Positions 36,318 to 44,890 of a stretch of DNA of 64,000 nt are shown in pieces. The DNA comes from Aliiroseovarius marinus. GTDB taxonomy: Bacteria > Pseudomonadota > Alphaproteobacteria > Rhodobacterales > Rhodobacteraceae. Each line of letters begins with the position of its first letter. Position 1 is the first letter of the stretch. The translations under genes and the position numbers were made by a program. The DNA lies in the NCBI RefSeq assembly GCF_004360145.1, contig NZ_SAIT01000003.1, positions 124,001 to 188,000 on the forward strand, written 5' to 3'. A model generated the notes under the pieces. That model had not been told where the DNA came from. It did no database searches and saw nothing but the letters and a program-made list of their open reading frames with translations.

Positions 36318-37937
36318 ATGACGAAAACATTGCCTGCGCGTGCACCCTTTGTGAGCTTTGCTTTTGCAGCCATTGGGGCCGCTGTTCTGAGTTTCTCTTC
36401 ACCGGCGCCTGTCGCGGCGCAAAGCTCGGTCTCTGCCTTTGCGCAGTCGGTGGCCGAGGCTGCCGCCCGCGAGGGCGAAGTTGCTGCGTTCTATCGGGCA
36501 AACGCCTATCAGCCGATCTGGACCGGGACATCCGCAGAAGATATGGCCCGTCGCAAAGCGTTGTTTATGGCCCTGTCTAAAGCGTCGGATCACGGGCTTC
36601 CCGCGGTCGATCTGGAGGATCTGAAAGCGCGCATGGCGAATGTCACCTCGGTGCGTCAGCTGGGGGCGCTTGAGGTCGAGCTTTCCACGCTGCTGGTGGA
36701 CTATGCGCAGGGTGTGAACACGGGCGTTTTGACGCCGTCCAAAATCGACAGTGGCATCGTGCGCAAGGTTGATCGCAAAGACGGTACAGATATTCTGGCA
36801 ACCTTTGCCGCGTCCTCGCCTGCCGAGTATCTGAAATCCTTGCCGCCCCGCCATGCCGAATATGGCCGTCTGATGCGCGAAAAACTGCGTCTGGAAGAGA
36901 CCATTCAGCACGGCGGCTGGGGCAAGACCGTTTCGGCGAAGAAGCTAAAGCCCGGCCAGTCGGGAGACGCTGTCATTGCGCTGCGTAACCGTTTGGTCCG
37001 TATGGGATATCTGAACCGCTCGGCCAGCCGCACCTATGATGCGTCGATCCAAAAGGCCGTGCAGCAATTTCAGGCCGACCATGGCCTGACTGATGATGGC
37101 GTGGCCGGCGCCGGTACTATCGCCGAGATCAACGTCTCGCCGGAAAAACGTCTAGCCTCGGTGCTGGTGGCGATGGAGCGCGAGCGCTGGACCAATTTCG
37201 AACGTGGCGCGCGCCATGTTTGGGTAAACCTCACCGATTTTACTGCCAAGATCGTGGATGGGGGCGCGGTGACGTTCCAGACGCGTTCGGTCATTGGCAA
37301 GAACGTCTCGGACCAGCGTAGCCCCGAGTTCTCGGACGTGATGGAGCACATGGTGATTAACCCCACCTGGAATGTGCCGCGGTCTATTGCGACCAAAGAA
37401 TATCTGCCGATGCTGAAGAAGAACCCCAACGCGGTCAGCCATCTGAAGCTGATCGACAGCCGGGGGCGTGTGGTGAAACGTGATGCGGTGGATTTCACCC
37501 AATTCACGGCACGCAGCTTCCCCTTTGCGATCAAGCAGGCGCCGTCCTCGCGCAATGCGCTGGGGCTGGTGAAGTTCATGTTCCCGAACAAACACAACAT
37601 CTATCTGCATGATACGCCCTCGAAGAGCTTGTTTGCTCGCGAGGTACGCGCCTTCAGTCACGGCTGCATCCGCCTGAGCGATCCGTTTGATTTCGCCTAT
37701 GCGCTTTTGGCCAAGCAAAGCAGCAATCCCAAAGCGACCTTCCACAAGGCGCTCGATACGCGTCGCGAGACCCAGATTGATCTGGAACAGCATGTGCCGG
37801 TGCATATCGTCTATCGTACCGCTGTGGCGCCGGCGAAGGGCCGTGTGAACTATCGTCGCGACATTTATGGGCGGGATGCGAAAGTTTGGGCCGCTTTGCA
37901 GAATGCCGGGGTAGCACTTCCGGCCGTGGATGGTTAA
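36318..37937 (+). CDS. L,D-transpeptidase, YcbB/LdtD-type
   Basis: A 539-residue exported enzyme that makes 3-3 peptidoglycan cross-links. A signal peptide covers residues 1 to about 35 (cleavage near VAAQSS). A peptidoglycan-binding domain lies at about 212-275 (LKPGQSGDAVIALRNRLVRMG). The YkuD catalytic domain has His448 and Cys450 in SHGCIRLSDP. This is the long LdtD/YcbB form. A DUF882 endopeptidase is divergent from it, much as ycbB neighbours ycbK in E. coli. lpxD follows 55 bases downstream. Confidence 0.92.
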   Translation: MTKTLPARAPFVSFAFAAIGAAVLSFSSPAPVAAQSSVSAFAQSVAEAAAREGEVAAFYRANAYQPIWTGTSAEDMARRKALFMALSKASDHGLPAVDLEDLKARMANVTSVRQLGALEVELSTLLVDYAQGVNTGVLTPSKIDSGIVRKVDRKDGTDILATFAASSPAEYLKSLPPRHAEYGRLMREKLRLEETIQHGGWGKTVSAKKLKPGQSGDAVIALRNRLVRMGYLNRSASRTYDASIQKAVQQFQADHGLTDDGVAGAGTIAEINVSPEKRLASVLVAMERERWTNFERGARHVWVNLTDFTAKIVDGGAVTFQTRSVIGKNVSDQRSPEFSDVMEHMVINPTWNVPRSIATKEYLPMLKKNPNAVSHLKLIDSRGRVVKRDAVDFTQFTARSFPFAIKQAPSSRNALGLVKFMFPNKHNIYLHDTPSKSLFAREVRAFSHGCIRLSDPFDFAYALLAKQSSNPKATFHKALDTRRETQIDLEQHVPVHIVYRTAVAPAKGRVNYRRDIYGRDAKVWAALQNAGVALPAVDG

Positions 37938-37992
37938 ATCCTTTAGTGCGGTGTTCGGGCGCAAAGATCCGACACCATTAAAGGAGCGTTGA

Positions 37993-39099
37993 ATGACTTT
38001 CACCCTGTCCGAGATTGCCGCCGCATTGGGGGCCGACTTCCACGGCGATGGCAACATTGCCCTGTCAGGCGCAGCCGAACCTCAGGATGCCCGCGCGGAT
38101 CAACTGGCGCTGGCGATGGACCCGAAATACGCCGATGGCATTGCAAAGGGTCAGGCCCGCGCCGCGTTGTTGTGGGACGGGGCAGATTGGCAGGCGCTTG
38201 GTCTGGATGGCGCAATTTGCATGGCACGCGGCAAAACTGCGATGCCGATTTTGACACGCGCTCTGGATCCGGGATTGGGCATTGCGCCGGGCATCCACCC
38301 CAGCGCTGTCGTCGATGACAGTGCTGAAATCGGCGAAGGTGCTCGCATCGGTCCGCTTGCCGTAATCGGCGCCGACGTGAAAATTGGGGCAAATGCGCAG
38401 GTTGGCGCCCATGCCTCGATTGGCTATGGCACGGTGATCGGGGACGATCTGACCCTGCATCCGGGCGCGCGCATTGCGCATCTCTGTACCATTGGGAACC
38501 GCTATACCGGGCAGTCCAACTCGGTCGTAGGTGGCGATGGGTTCTCGTTCGTCACGCTGGACAAGGAAAGCGCTGTGGAAAGCCTGCGCGGCGGAATGGC
38601 CGAAGGAGACGCAGCCGGCTCTGTTGAGGGCAGCGCGCACTGGGCACGGGTCCATTCACTGGGCGGGGTTGAAATCGGGGACGATGTGGAGCTGGGCGCA
38701 AGCTCGACCATTGACCGCGGCACCATCCGCGCAACGCGCATTGGACGCGGCACCAAAATCGATTGTCAGGTTCAGGTCGGCCACAACGCCGAAGTGGGCG
38801 AAGACGTGATGATGTGCGGCAATGTGGGCGTGTCGGGCTCGGCCAAGATCGGCAACCGCGTTGTGCTGGGCGGCAAGGTCGGCGTCAGCGACAACATTTT
38901 CATTGGCGATGACGTCATCGCCGGGGGCGGCACCAACATCTATACCAACGTACCTGCAGGGCGCGCGGTGCTGGGCAGCCCGGCCGTGAAGATCGAAACG
39001 GAAATGGCGATCCGGCGCGAACTGCGTCGTTTGCCGCGTCTCGCCGAGACGCTACGTGAGCTTCAAAAAACAGTTACAAAACTGGTGGACAAGGGCTAG
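37993..39099 (+). CDS. lpxD: UDP-3-O-acylglucosamine N-acyltransferase
   Basis: LpxD adds the second 3-hydroxyacyl chain to UDP-3-O-acylglucosamine, the third step of lipid A synthesis. The 368-residue protein has the N-terminal uridine-binding domain (residues 1 to about 100) and then a left-handed beta helix of hexapeptide repeats (IGEGARIGPLAVIGADVKIG). The expected catalytic His lies in VQVGHNAEVGED. A C-terminal helix (ELRRLPRLAETLREL) completes it. It is not next to lpxA, fabZ or bamA here; instead a special acyl carrier protein and ketoacyl synthase follow. I cannot tell whether it is the only lpxD of the genome. Confidence 0.92.
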   Translation: MTFTLSEIAAALGADFHGDGNIALSGAAEPQDARADQLALAMDPKYADGIAKGQARAALLWDGADWQALGLDGAICMARGKTAMPILTRALDPGLGIAPGIHPSAVVDDSAEIGEGARIGPLAVIGADVKIGANAQVGAHASIGYGTVIGDDLTLHPGARIAHLCTIGNRYTGQSNSVVGGDGFSFVTLDKESAVESLRGGMAEGDAAGSVEGSAHWARVHSLGGVEIGDDVELGASSTIDRGTIRATRIGRGTKIDCQVQVGHNAEVGEDVMMCGNVGVSGSAKIGNRVVLGGKVGVSDNIFIGDDVIAGGGTNIYTNVPAGRAVLGSPAVKIETEMAIRRELRRLPRLAETLRELQKTVTKLVDKG

Positions 39100-39126
39100 A
39101 AATTCGCCAACGCGAAAGGGAACCAC

Positions 39127-39393
39127 ATGTCTGAAACCATTCAGGACCGCGTCATTGCCATCATCGCCGAGCAAGCTGTTTTAGAGCCGGGCGATGTCAG
39201 CCTAGATCAAACCTTGGAAGATCTTGGCATCGACAGCTTGGGTCTTGTTGAAAGCATCTTTGCCATCGAAGAAGCCTTCGACATCTCGGTGCCGTTCAAC
39301 GCCAACGATCCAACGGAAAGCGACTTTGACATCTCGTCGGTCGCCGCCATCATTCGTGCGGTCGAAGGATTGGTTGCGGATCAAGCCGCCTAA
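39127..39393 (+). CDS. Specialised acyl carrier protein (NodF-like)
   Basis: An 88-residue acyl carrier protein. Ser37 in GIDSLGL is the 4'-phosphopantetheine site. It differs from housekeeping AcpP in having a longer loop after helix 2 (NANDPTESDFDISS), and its helix 2 region (IDSLGLVESIFAIEEAFDI) is closest, by eye, to NodF and AcpXL-type proteins. It lies between lpxD and a NodE-like synthase with short gaps (27 and 3 bases), so the three are probably one operon. Its acyl product may differ from normal membrane fatty acids. Confidence 0.88.
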   Translation: MSETIQDRVIAIIAEQAVLEPGDVSLDQTLEDLGIDSLGLVESIFAIEEAFDISVPFNANDPTESDFDISSVAAIIRAVEGLVADQAA

Positions 39394-39396
39394 GCC

Positions 39397-40605
39397 ATGA
39401 AACGTATTGTCATCACCGGCCAAGGCACAATTAACGCGCTTGGCCGTAACGTGCCTGAGACGCTGGAAGCCATGCGCGAGGGGCGCTGCGGGATCTCAAA
39501 CCTCGAGTTTCAGGATGTCGAGCGCCTGTCGATCCGCATCGGGGCGCAGGTCAAAGGCTATGAGCCGGAAGAGACGTTCAACCGCCAGCAAATCGCGCTA
39601 TATGACCGTTTTACCCAATTCACCCTGATTGCCGCGCGCGAGGCGATTGGCCAGTCGGGGCTGACTTTTTCGGGCGAATTGGCGGCGCGCTCCGGTGTTG
39701 TACTGGGCACGTCCGGCGGTGGGATGAACACGCTGGATGAGAACTATCGCTCGGTCTACGAGGACGGCAAGAACCGGGTGCACCCGTTTGTTGTGCCCAA
39801 GCTGATGAACAACGCGGCCGCCAGCCATGTGTCGATGGAGTGGAACCTGAAGGGGCCAAGTTTTACCGTGGCGACGGCCTGTGCCAGCTCGAACCACGCG
39901 ATGGGGCAGGCGATGCAGATGATCCGGACGGGCATGGCAGATGTCATGATCACCGGCGGGTCCGAGGCGATGCTGTGCTTTGGCGGGATCAAGGCGTGGG
40001 AAGGCTTGCGGGTCATGTCGAAAGACGCCTGTCGTCCGTTCTCGGCCAATCGTAACGGGATGGTGCAGGGCGAAGGCTCGGCAGTGTTTGTGTTCGAGGA
40101 ATACGAGCACGCAAAGGCACGCGGGGCCGAGATCTTGGCCGAGGTGGTCGGCTTTGCCATGACCTCGGACGCGGCGGATATCGTGATGCCATCGAAACAG
40201 GGCGCGTCACGGGCGATTGCCGGTGCGATGCAAGATGCGCGCCTAAACCCGGAAGATGTGTGCTATATCAACGCGCACGGCACTGGTACGGCGGCCAATG
40301 ACAAGACGGAATGCGCTGCGGTGGCGGATGCGTTCGGGCATCACGCGGACGAGCTGATGATTTCGTCCACGAAATCCATGCATGGGCATTTGATCGGGGG
40401 TACGGGCGCGGTCGAGCTTCTGGCCTGTATCATGGCTCTACGCGATGGCGTGATTGCGCCTACGATTGGCTATGAAGAGCCTGATCCGGAATGCGCGCTG
40501 GATGTGGTGCCAAACGTGGCACGCGATGTGAAGGTCGGCGCGGTTCTGTCCAACGCCTTCGCCTTTGGCGGCCTGAACGCTGTTTTGGCCCTGCGCGCAC
40601 ACTGA
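39397..40605 (+). CDS. Beta-ketoacyl-ACP synthase, NodE/FabF-like
   Basis: A 402-residue KAS enzyme that extends acyl chains by decarboxylative condensation. The Cys-His-His triad is intact: Cys162 in TACASSNHAMG, His294 in NAHGTGTAAND and His331 in SMHGHLIGG. Blocks such as DIVMPSKQGA and SNAFAFGGLNAVLA resemble the NodE branch more than FabF itself. With the NodF-like carrier protein upstream it forms a NodFE-like pair, although no nodulation genes are present. Product unknown; an acyl chain for lipid A through the adjacent LpxD is possible. A terminator follows. Confidence 0.9.
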   Translation: MKRIVITGQGTINALGRNVPETLEAMREGRCGISNLEFQDVERLSIRIGAQVKGYEPEETFNRQQIALYDRFTQFTLIAAREAIGQSGLTFSGELAARSGVVLGTSGGGMNTLDENYRSVYEDGKNRVHPFVVPKLMNNAAASHVSMEWNLKGPSFTVATACASSNHAMGQAMQMIRTGMADVMITGGSEAMLCFGGIKAWEGLRVMSKDACRPFSANRNGMVQGEGSAVFVFEEYEHAKARGAEILAEVVGFAMTSDAADIVMPSKQGASRAIAGAMQDARLNPEDVCYINAHGTGTAANDKTECAAVADAFGHHADELMISSTKSMHGHLIGGTGAVELLACIMALRDGVIAPTIGYEEPDPECALDVVPNVARDVKVGAVLSNAFAFGGLNAVLALRAH

Positions 40606-40631
40606 CCAGACAACAGCACCCTAGATAAAAG

Positions 40632-40662
40632 AAACGCCGCCCAAATTGGGCGGCGTTTTGTT
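40632..40662. terminator. Bidirectional terminator after the ketoacyl synthase gene
   Basis: A 10-base stem (AACGCCGCCC/GGGCGGCGTT) around AAATT, flanked by A-rich and T-rich runs, lies between convergent genes. Confidence 0.88.
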
Positions 40663-40677
40663 GTGATGCCTAGGAAT

Positions 40678-41313
40678 TTACTGTGCAGCGGGTGCGCTTG
40701 GCGGAACCGGTACAACCAGTTCGTCATAGGATGCGGTAAAGCCGGACAGCGACATGGTCAGGTTCACGCGCTGATCAGGTGCTGCTGCAGGAACGATCGA
40801 CACCATCGCATTTGCGCCAGCTTTGAAGCCTGCAACCTCGTCTGCCGTGAAGCCGATATTGGCAACGCAGCCCAGTTGGGTGCAGAACCGGAAGGGATAA
40901 CGACGGCCCTGTGATCCATCGACCGAGATGGTCAATTGTTGCGTCAGCAGCGTCTCCAGCGGCACGACCACGGTGGCGCCAGCCACGGCCTGACCACCTT
41001 CGGGCAGCTTGCCCAACGAGATCTCGGCCACAGCGTTTCCGGTGCTGTCTTTCAGAAGCTGATACATCTGGCAGGGATCGTCGCCTTGGCCTTCCGGCAG
41101 CTTGATGCATTTGCGCTCCCAGTCACCGGTCACCTTCTCGACATAGGTCTGGCCAGGCTGGCGGGTGGAATCAACGGGTTCGCCCAGATCAACGGCGGGT
41201 TGGGTCGCCGGGGCCTCTTCCGTGGTGGTTTCCGAATTTTCCTGTGCCATCGCAGCGGTGCCAATCGACAGGGCGGCCACCAGCGAAAGGGATTTGATCA
41301 GCTCGATATTCAT
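40678..41313 (-). CDS. Invasion-associated locus B (IalB) family protein
   Basis: A 211-residue periplasmic protein. A signal peptide (MNIELIKSLSLVAALSIGTA, cleaved after AMA) is followed by an acidic linker and the IalB domain. The domain has paired cysteines (RKCIKLPEGQGDDPC and FCTQLGCVANIGF) that probably form disulfides. IalB proteins are widespread in non-pathogenic alphaproteobacteria and their role is not settled; the invasion name comes from Bartonella. The ATG at 41313 follows AAGGA. A candidate sRNA or leader with a terminator lies upstream. Confidence 0.88.
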   Translation of the reverse strand: MNIELIKSLSLVAALSIGTAAMAQENSETTTEEAPATQPAVDLGEPVDSTRQPGQTYVEKVTGDWERKCIKLPEGQGDDPCQMYQLLKDSTGNAVAEISLGKLPEGGQAVAGATVVVPLETLLTQQLTISVDGSQGRRYPFRFCTQLGCVANIGFTADEVAGFKAGANAMVSIVPAAAPDQRVNLTMSLSGFTASYDELVVPVPPSAPAAQ

Positions 41314-41497
41314 GATCGTTCCTTGTCTCGAAATCAAATTTTGTTGGAGATGGAATAGCATGACGCCTCTGGGGTGTCAGGTGGAAATACGGTCGAATGT
41401 CGCGAAATCAGGGGCGAGAACCTAAGGCGGCGGCAGACCGCCGATCATCGCGATTCTGACGCAATCTGGCCGGCAAGAAAGCGCCTTTGCTGTGCCC

Positions 41498-41566
41498 AAA
41501 AAGAAAGGGACCCACTGTCGCGGATCCCCTTCGAATTTCTCTCCCTGCCGGACTGACCGGCTTATG
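41498..41566 (-). ncRNA. Candidate small RNA or attenuated leader
   Basis: On the minus strand TTGACC (41596-41601) and TAGCGT (41573-41578) are spaced by 17 bases and predict a start near 41566. The roughly 69-base transcript would have a perfect GCCGG-TCAGT-CCGGC hairpin (41547-41561). It ends in a terminator: GGGATCC/GGGTCCC stem then TTTCTTTTT (41498-41529). No frame is evident. It could be a free sRNA or a 5' leader that attenuates ialB, which starts about 185 bases further on. Confidence 0.55.
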
Positions 41567-41692
41567 GGGGCGACGCTATGTCACTTGCATTTGGTGGTCA
41601 AGCTAGAAAGTGACGTGTAATCGACATAATCGGAACTTTTTGCGTCACCTGCCAAATCTTCGCAAAATTTCGTGCAAGGTATTGAACATGAT

Positions 41693-41758
41693 AAAAAAAC
41701 CGCGCCCGAAGGCGCGGCAGTCTGACAGGGAGGAAGTCTTCCCAGACCCAGATGGTCG
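41693..41758 (-). ncRNA. Candidate cuckoo/CcsR-type sRNA
   Basis: The minus strand carries CTTCCTCCC (41728-41736), which fits the CUYCCUCCC anti-Shine-Dalgarno motif of the alphaproteobacterial cuckoo/CcsR RNAs. It sits in the loop of a short hairpin closed by GTCTG/CAGAC (41743-41747 with 41720-41724). A strong terminator follows: CCGCGCC-TTCG-GGCGCGG then T7 (41693-41717). A weak promoter (TTAACC-N17-ATTTAT, 41765-41793) would give a transcript of about 66 bases, close to the known size. The two-hairpin layout is that of the family. The 5' end is a guess. Confidence 0.65.
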
Positions 41759-41800
41759 ATGGGAATAAATCCAGTATGGCCTGTGTTGGTTAATTTAGTA

Positions 41801-41813
41801 TTGTCTCAGACAA
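41801..41813. promoter_or_regulatory. Short palindrome upstream of DUF853 gene
   Basis: TTGTCTCAGACAA is a perfect 6-1-6 inverted repeat about 30 bases before the DUF853 start and just behind the sRNA promoter. It may be an operator for either. Confidence 0.3.
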
Positions 41814-41842
41814 GATTGTTTTGAAGCCCAGGAGGCAGGCAC

Positions 41843-43384
41843 GTGGACGGTACGATTTTCATTGGTGGTGGCGGCGAAAACTATGGCGATAAACAGGGGC
41901 TATTGCTGAAATACGCCAACCGTCATGGGCTGGTGGCGGGGGCTACGGGTACCGGGAAAACCGTAACCCTGCAGATTATGGCCGAAAGCTTTGCCGCCCA
42001 AGGCGTGCCGGTGTTCCTGTCGGATGTGAAGGGCGATTTGTCTGGCTTGGCCAAGGCGGGTAGCGCAGGGTTCAAACTGCACGAGGCCTTTACCTCGCGG
42101 GCTGAGAAGATCGGATTTGACGATTATTCCTACGACGCGTTCCCGGTCACGTTCTGGGATCTCTACGGCGATCAGGGCCACCCGATCCGCACCACCGTGT
42201 CCGAGATGGGACCGCTTCTGCTGTCCCGCCTGTTGGAGCTGACCGATGCACAGGAAGGTGTCTTGAACATCGCCTTCCGCGTGGCCGATGAACAGGGGCT
42301 AGGGCTTCTGGACTTGAAAGACCTTCAGGCACTACTGGTCTGGGTCGGCGAGAACGCCAAGGATCTGTCGCTGCGCTACGGCAACGTCTCGACCGCCTCA
42401 ATCGGCGCCATCCAGCGCGCGCTTTTGGTGCTGGAAAACCAAGGCGGGCATAAGCTCTTCGGCGAACCCGCGTTGGAGCTGTCGGACATCATGCGCACCG
42501 ATACGGATGGGCGCGGGCGGATCTCGATCTTGGCCTCCGATAAGCTGATGGGCGCCCCCCGTCTTTATGCCACTTTTCTGCTGTGGCTGCTCTCGGAGCT
42601 TTTCGAGGAACTGCCCGAGGTCGGCGACCCCGACAAGCCCAAACTGGTCTTCTTCTTCGACGAAGCGCATCTCTTGTTCGATGACGCGCCTAAAGCGCTG
42701 GTCGACAAGGTCGAACAGGTCGCGCGCCTGATCCGCTCGAAAGGTGTCGGCGTTTACTTCGTGACGCAGAACCCGGCAGACGTGCCCGAGGACATCCTCG
42801 GCCAGCTCGGCAACCGCATCCAGCACGCCTTGCGGGCCTTTACCGCAAAAGACCGCCGTGCGCTGAAGCAGGCGGCCGAAACCTATCGCGACAACCCGCG
42901 TTTCTCGACCGAAGATGCGATCCGCGAGGTTGGGGTAGGCGAGGCCGTGACCTCGTTTCTCGAAGCCAAAGGTGCACCTGGTGTGGTTGAACGTACGCTG
43001 ATCCGTCCGCCGTCGTCTCAGTTGGGTCCGATTGAACCGTCCGAGCGCAAGGCACTGATCGACGCCTCGCCGATTGCCGGAAAATACGAGACGCTTCAGG
43101 ATCGCGAAAGCGCGTATGAGGTGCTGACCAAACGCGCTGCAGACGCGGCGAAAGAAGCAGAAGAGGCCGAGCGCCGCGAGGAAGAAGCCGAAAGTGCGGC
43201 CGAACGCGAATATCGTGCAGGCCGCCGCTACTCCGGCAGCAAAGTGGGGCGGTCTACGTCGCGCAGAAAGTCTTCCGGCGGGTTCGGCAAAGCCGTAACG
43301 GATGTGGTGATCAAAGAGCTGAAAGGCACCACGGGCAAACGCATCGTGCGCGGTATTCTGGGATCCCTGTTCAAAGGGCGCTAA
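41843..43384 (+). CDS. DUF853 / HerA-like ATPase (YjgR family)
   Basis: A 513-residue P-loop ATPase of the HerA/FtsK-like group. Walker A is [17 protein letters not shown] (about residue 32), and Walker B is [17 protein letters not shown]. Later motifs include [31 protein letters not shown]. The C-terminus carries a charged coiled region ([21 protein letters not shown]) and a basic tail. The cellular role of this family is not settled; HerA helicases act in DNA end processing, but no nurA gene is near. It starts at GTG with AGGAGG upstream. Confidence 0.88.
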   Translation: MDGTIFIGGGGENYGDKQGLLLKYANRHGLVAGATGTGKTVTLQIMAESFAAQGVPVFLSDVKGDLSGLAKAGSAGFKLHEAFTSRAEKIGFDDYSYDAFPVTFWDLYGDQGHPIRTTVSEMGPLLLSRLLELTDAQEGVLNIAFRVADEQGLGLLDLKDLQALLVWVGENAKDLSLRYGNVSTASIGAIQRALLVLENQGGHKLFGEPALELSDIMRTDTDGRGRISILASDKLMGAPRLYATFLLWLLSELFEELPEVGDPDKPKLVFFFDEAHLLFDDAPKALVDKVEQVARLIRSKGVGVYFVTQNPADVPEDILGQLGNRIQHALRAFTAKDRRALKQAAETYRDNPRFSTEDAIREVGVGEAVTSFLEAKGAPGVVERTLIRPPSSQLGPIEPSERKALIDASPIAGKYETLQDRESAYEVLTKRAADAAKEAEEAERREEEAESAAEREYRAGRRYSGSKVGRSTSRRKSSGGFGKAVTDVVIKELKGTTGKRIVRGILGSLFKGR

Positions 43385-43400
43385 ACGGGCCTCCCTTCCT

Positions 43401-43458
43401 CTTGCCGCAAATACCTTGGGGGTGAGCGCCAAAGGCGCGAGGGGGCAACGCCCCCTAT
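43401..43458. repeat. Intergenic two-hairpin repeat of Rhodobacteraceae type
   Basis: After the DUF853 stop lies TTGCCGCAAATACCTTGGGG, then the hairpin GCGCC-AAA-GGCGC (43426-43438), then GGGGGC-AAC-GCCCCC (43441-43455). I recall such tandem-hairpin intergenic sequences recurring in Rhodobacteraceae genomes. Only one copy is seen in this window. It may act as a transcription end or mRNA stabiliser between convergent genes. Confidence 0.5.
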
Positions 43459-43469
43459 GCGCTGCACGC

Positions 43470-44756
43470 TTACAGCGGCCGAATGCGTAGCTGCTCGATC
43501 CGGTTGCCGTCGCGTTTCACAACTTCAAACCGGAAACCGTGGAAGCTGAACACCTGACCTTCATTGGGGATCATCTGCGCTTCGTGAATGACCAGCCCCG
43601 CGATGGTGTTGGCCTCTTCATCCGGCAACTGCCAGTCCTTGGCGCGGTTTAGATCGCGGATGGTCACGCTGCCCTCGACCATGAAGCTCCCGTCGCTCTG
43701 TGACTTGATTTCATGCTCGGTCTGCACATCGAACTCGTCGGTGATCTCGCCCACGATTTCTTCCAGAATGTCTTCCAGCGTGATCAACCCCTCGAGCGAG
43801 CCATATTCGTCCACCACCAGCGCAAAATGCGTATGGCGCTTTAGAAACTCGCGCATCTGGTCATCAAGCGTTGTGGTTTCAGGGATGAAATAGGGTTCCA
43901 TCGCCACCTGAAGAACGTCAAATTCTTCGATCTGTTTGCCTTCGCGTTGGAACGCATACATGGACCGCGACAGATCCTTGGCGTGAATTACACCGATGAT
44001 GTTTTCTGGTTCGTCGCGATAGATCGGCAGACGGGTGTGGCGCGAGTCTAGAATTTGCTCCAACACCTCGACAGCAGGGGCATCGGCGTCGATCATCTCG
44101 ATCTGGCTACGGTGGAGCATGATTTCTTCGACCGCGCGGTCGCCAAGGTCCAACGCGCCCAACAGACGGTCACGGTCTTCCTTTTCCACCGTGCCCTCCG
44201 AATGGCCCAGTGCAATGGCGCCCATGATCTCCTCGCGCACGGCAAGGATGTGGCTGTCTGGGTCGGTTTCCACGCCAAACAGGCGCAACACACCGCGGGT
44301 GATCACGCGCACCGCGGACACAATGGGCGCGAACACGAGGATGATCAGCGCAATCGGCCCCGACGCGCGCGAGGCCGCCATTTCAGGCCGAGTGATGGCA
44401 TAGGTTTTTGGCAGCACCTCGGCAAAGATCAGCACCAGCAAGGTCATGACGAGCGTGGCCAGCGCCACACCACTATCGCCAAACAGGCGGGTGAACAGCG
44501 CGGTCGCCAGCGATGTCGCCAAAATGTTCACAAGGTTGTTGCCCAAAAGGACCGAACCGATCAGGCGCTCATTGTCCTCGGTGATGTTCAGCGCGCGATT
44601 TGCGCCCCGGTCGCCCTTGTCGGCACGCGAGCGCAGTTTCCCGCGCGAGGCCGCCGTCAGCGCCGTTTCCGAGCCCGAGAAGAAGGCAGACAACACCAAA
44701 AGCCCCGCAATCGCTGCGCAACTGATCCAAAATCCGGTGTCTAAACCCACGTCCAT
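43470..44756 (-). CDS. CorC/HlyC-family (CNNM plus CBS) protein
   Basis: A 428-residue inner-membrane protein. The N-terminal CNNM/DUF21 domain has about three to four helices (residues 5 to about 190, with SAFFSGSETALTAASRGKL). A CBS pair (about 205-325) and a C-terminal CorC_HlyC domain follow. Such proteins are linked to Mg2+/Co2+ efflux; the haemolysin name is historical. The ATG at 44756 (MDVGLDTGFW) has GGAG upstream; an in-frame ATG at 44768 overlaps that site. Confidence 0.9.
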   Translation of the reverse strand: MDVGLDTGFWISCAAIAGLLVLSAFFSGSETALTAASRGKLRSRADKGDRGANRALNITEDNERLIGSVLLGNNLVNILATSLATALFTRLFGDSGVALATLVMTLLVLIFAEVLPKTYAITRPEMAASRASGPIALIILVFAPIVSAVRVITRGVLRLFGVETDPDSHILAVREEIMGAIALGHSEGTVEKEDRDRLLGALDLGDRAVEEIMLHRSQIEMIDADAPAVEVLEQILDSRHTRLPIYRDEPENIIGVIHAKDLSRSMYAFQREGKQIEEFDVLQVAMEPYFIPETTTLDDQMREFLKRHTHFALVVDEYGSLEGLITLEDILEEIVGEITDEFDVQTEHEIKSQSDGSFMVEGSVTIRDLNRAKDWQLPDEEANTIAGLVIHEAQMIPNEGQVFSFHGFRFEVVKRDGNRIEQLRIRPL

Positions 44757-44831
44757 CGAAAACTCCATTGTTCTTCACAATCTTATGGGCACTTGACGCA
44801 AAGCTTTCAAGAGAGCGCCAAGCGAAGGACG

Positions 44832-44870
44832 CAAAAGGAAAAGGCGAAAGCTTACGCCTTCGCCTTTCCC
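44832..44870 (-). terminator. amtB terminator
   Basis: On the minus strand GGAAAGGCGAA pairs imperfectly with TTTCGCCTTTTCC around GGCGTAAGC and is followed by TTTTG. It lies about 20 bases after amtB. Confidence 0.65.
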
Positions 44871-44890
44871 AAAGCCGTGAGTGTACGGTG

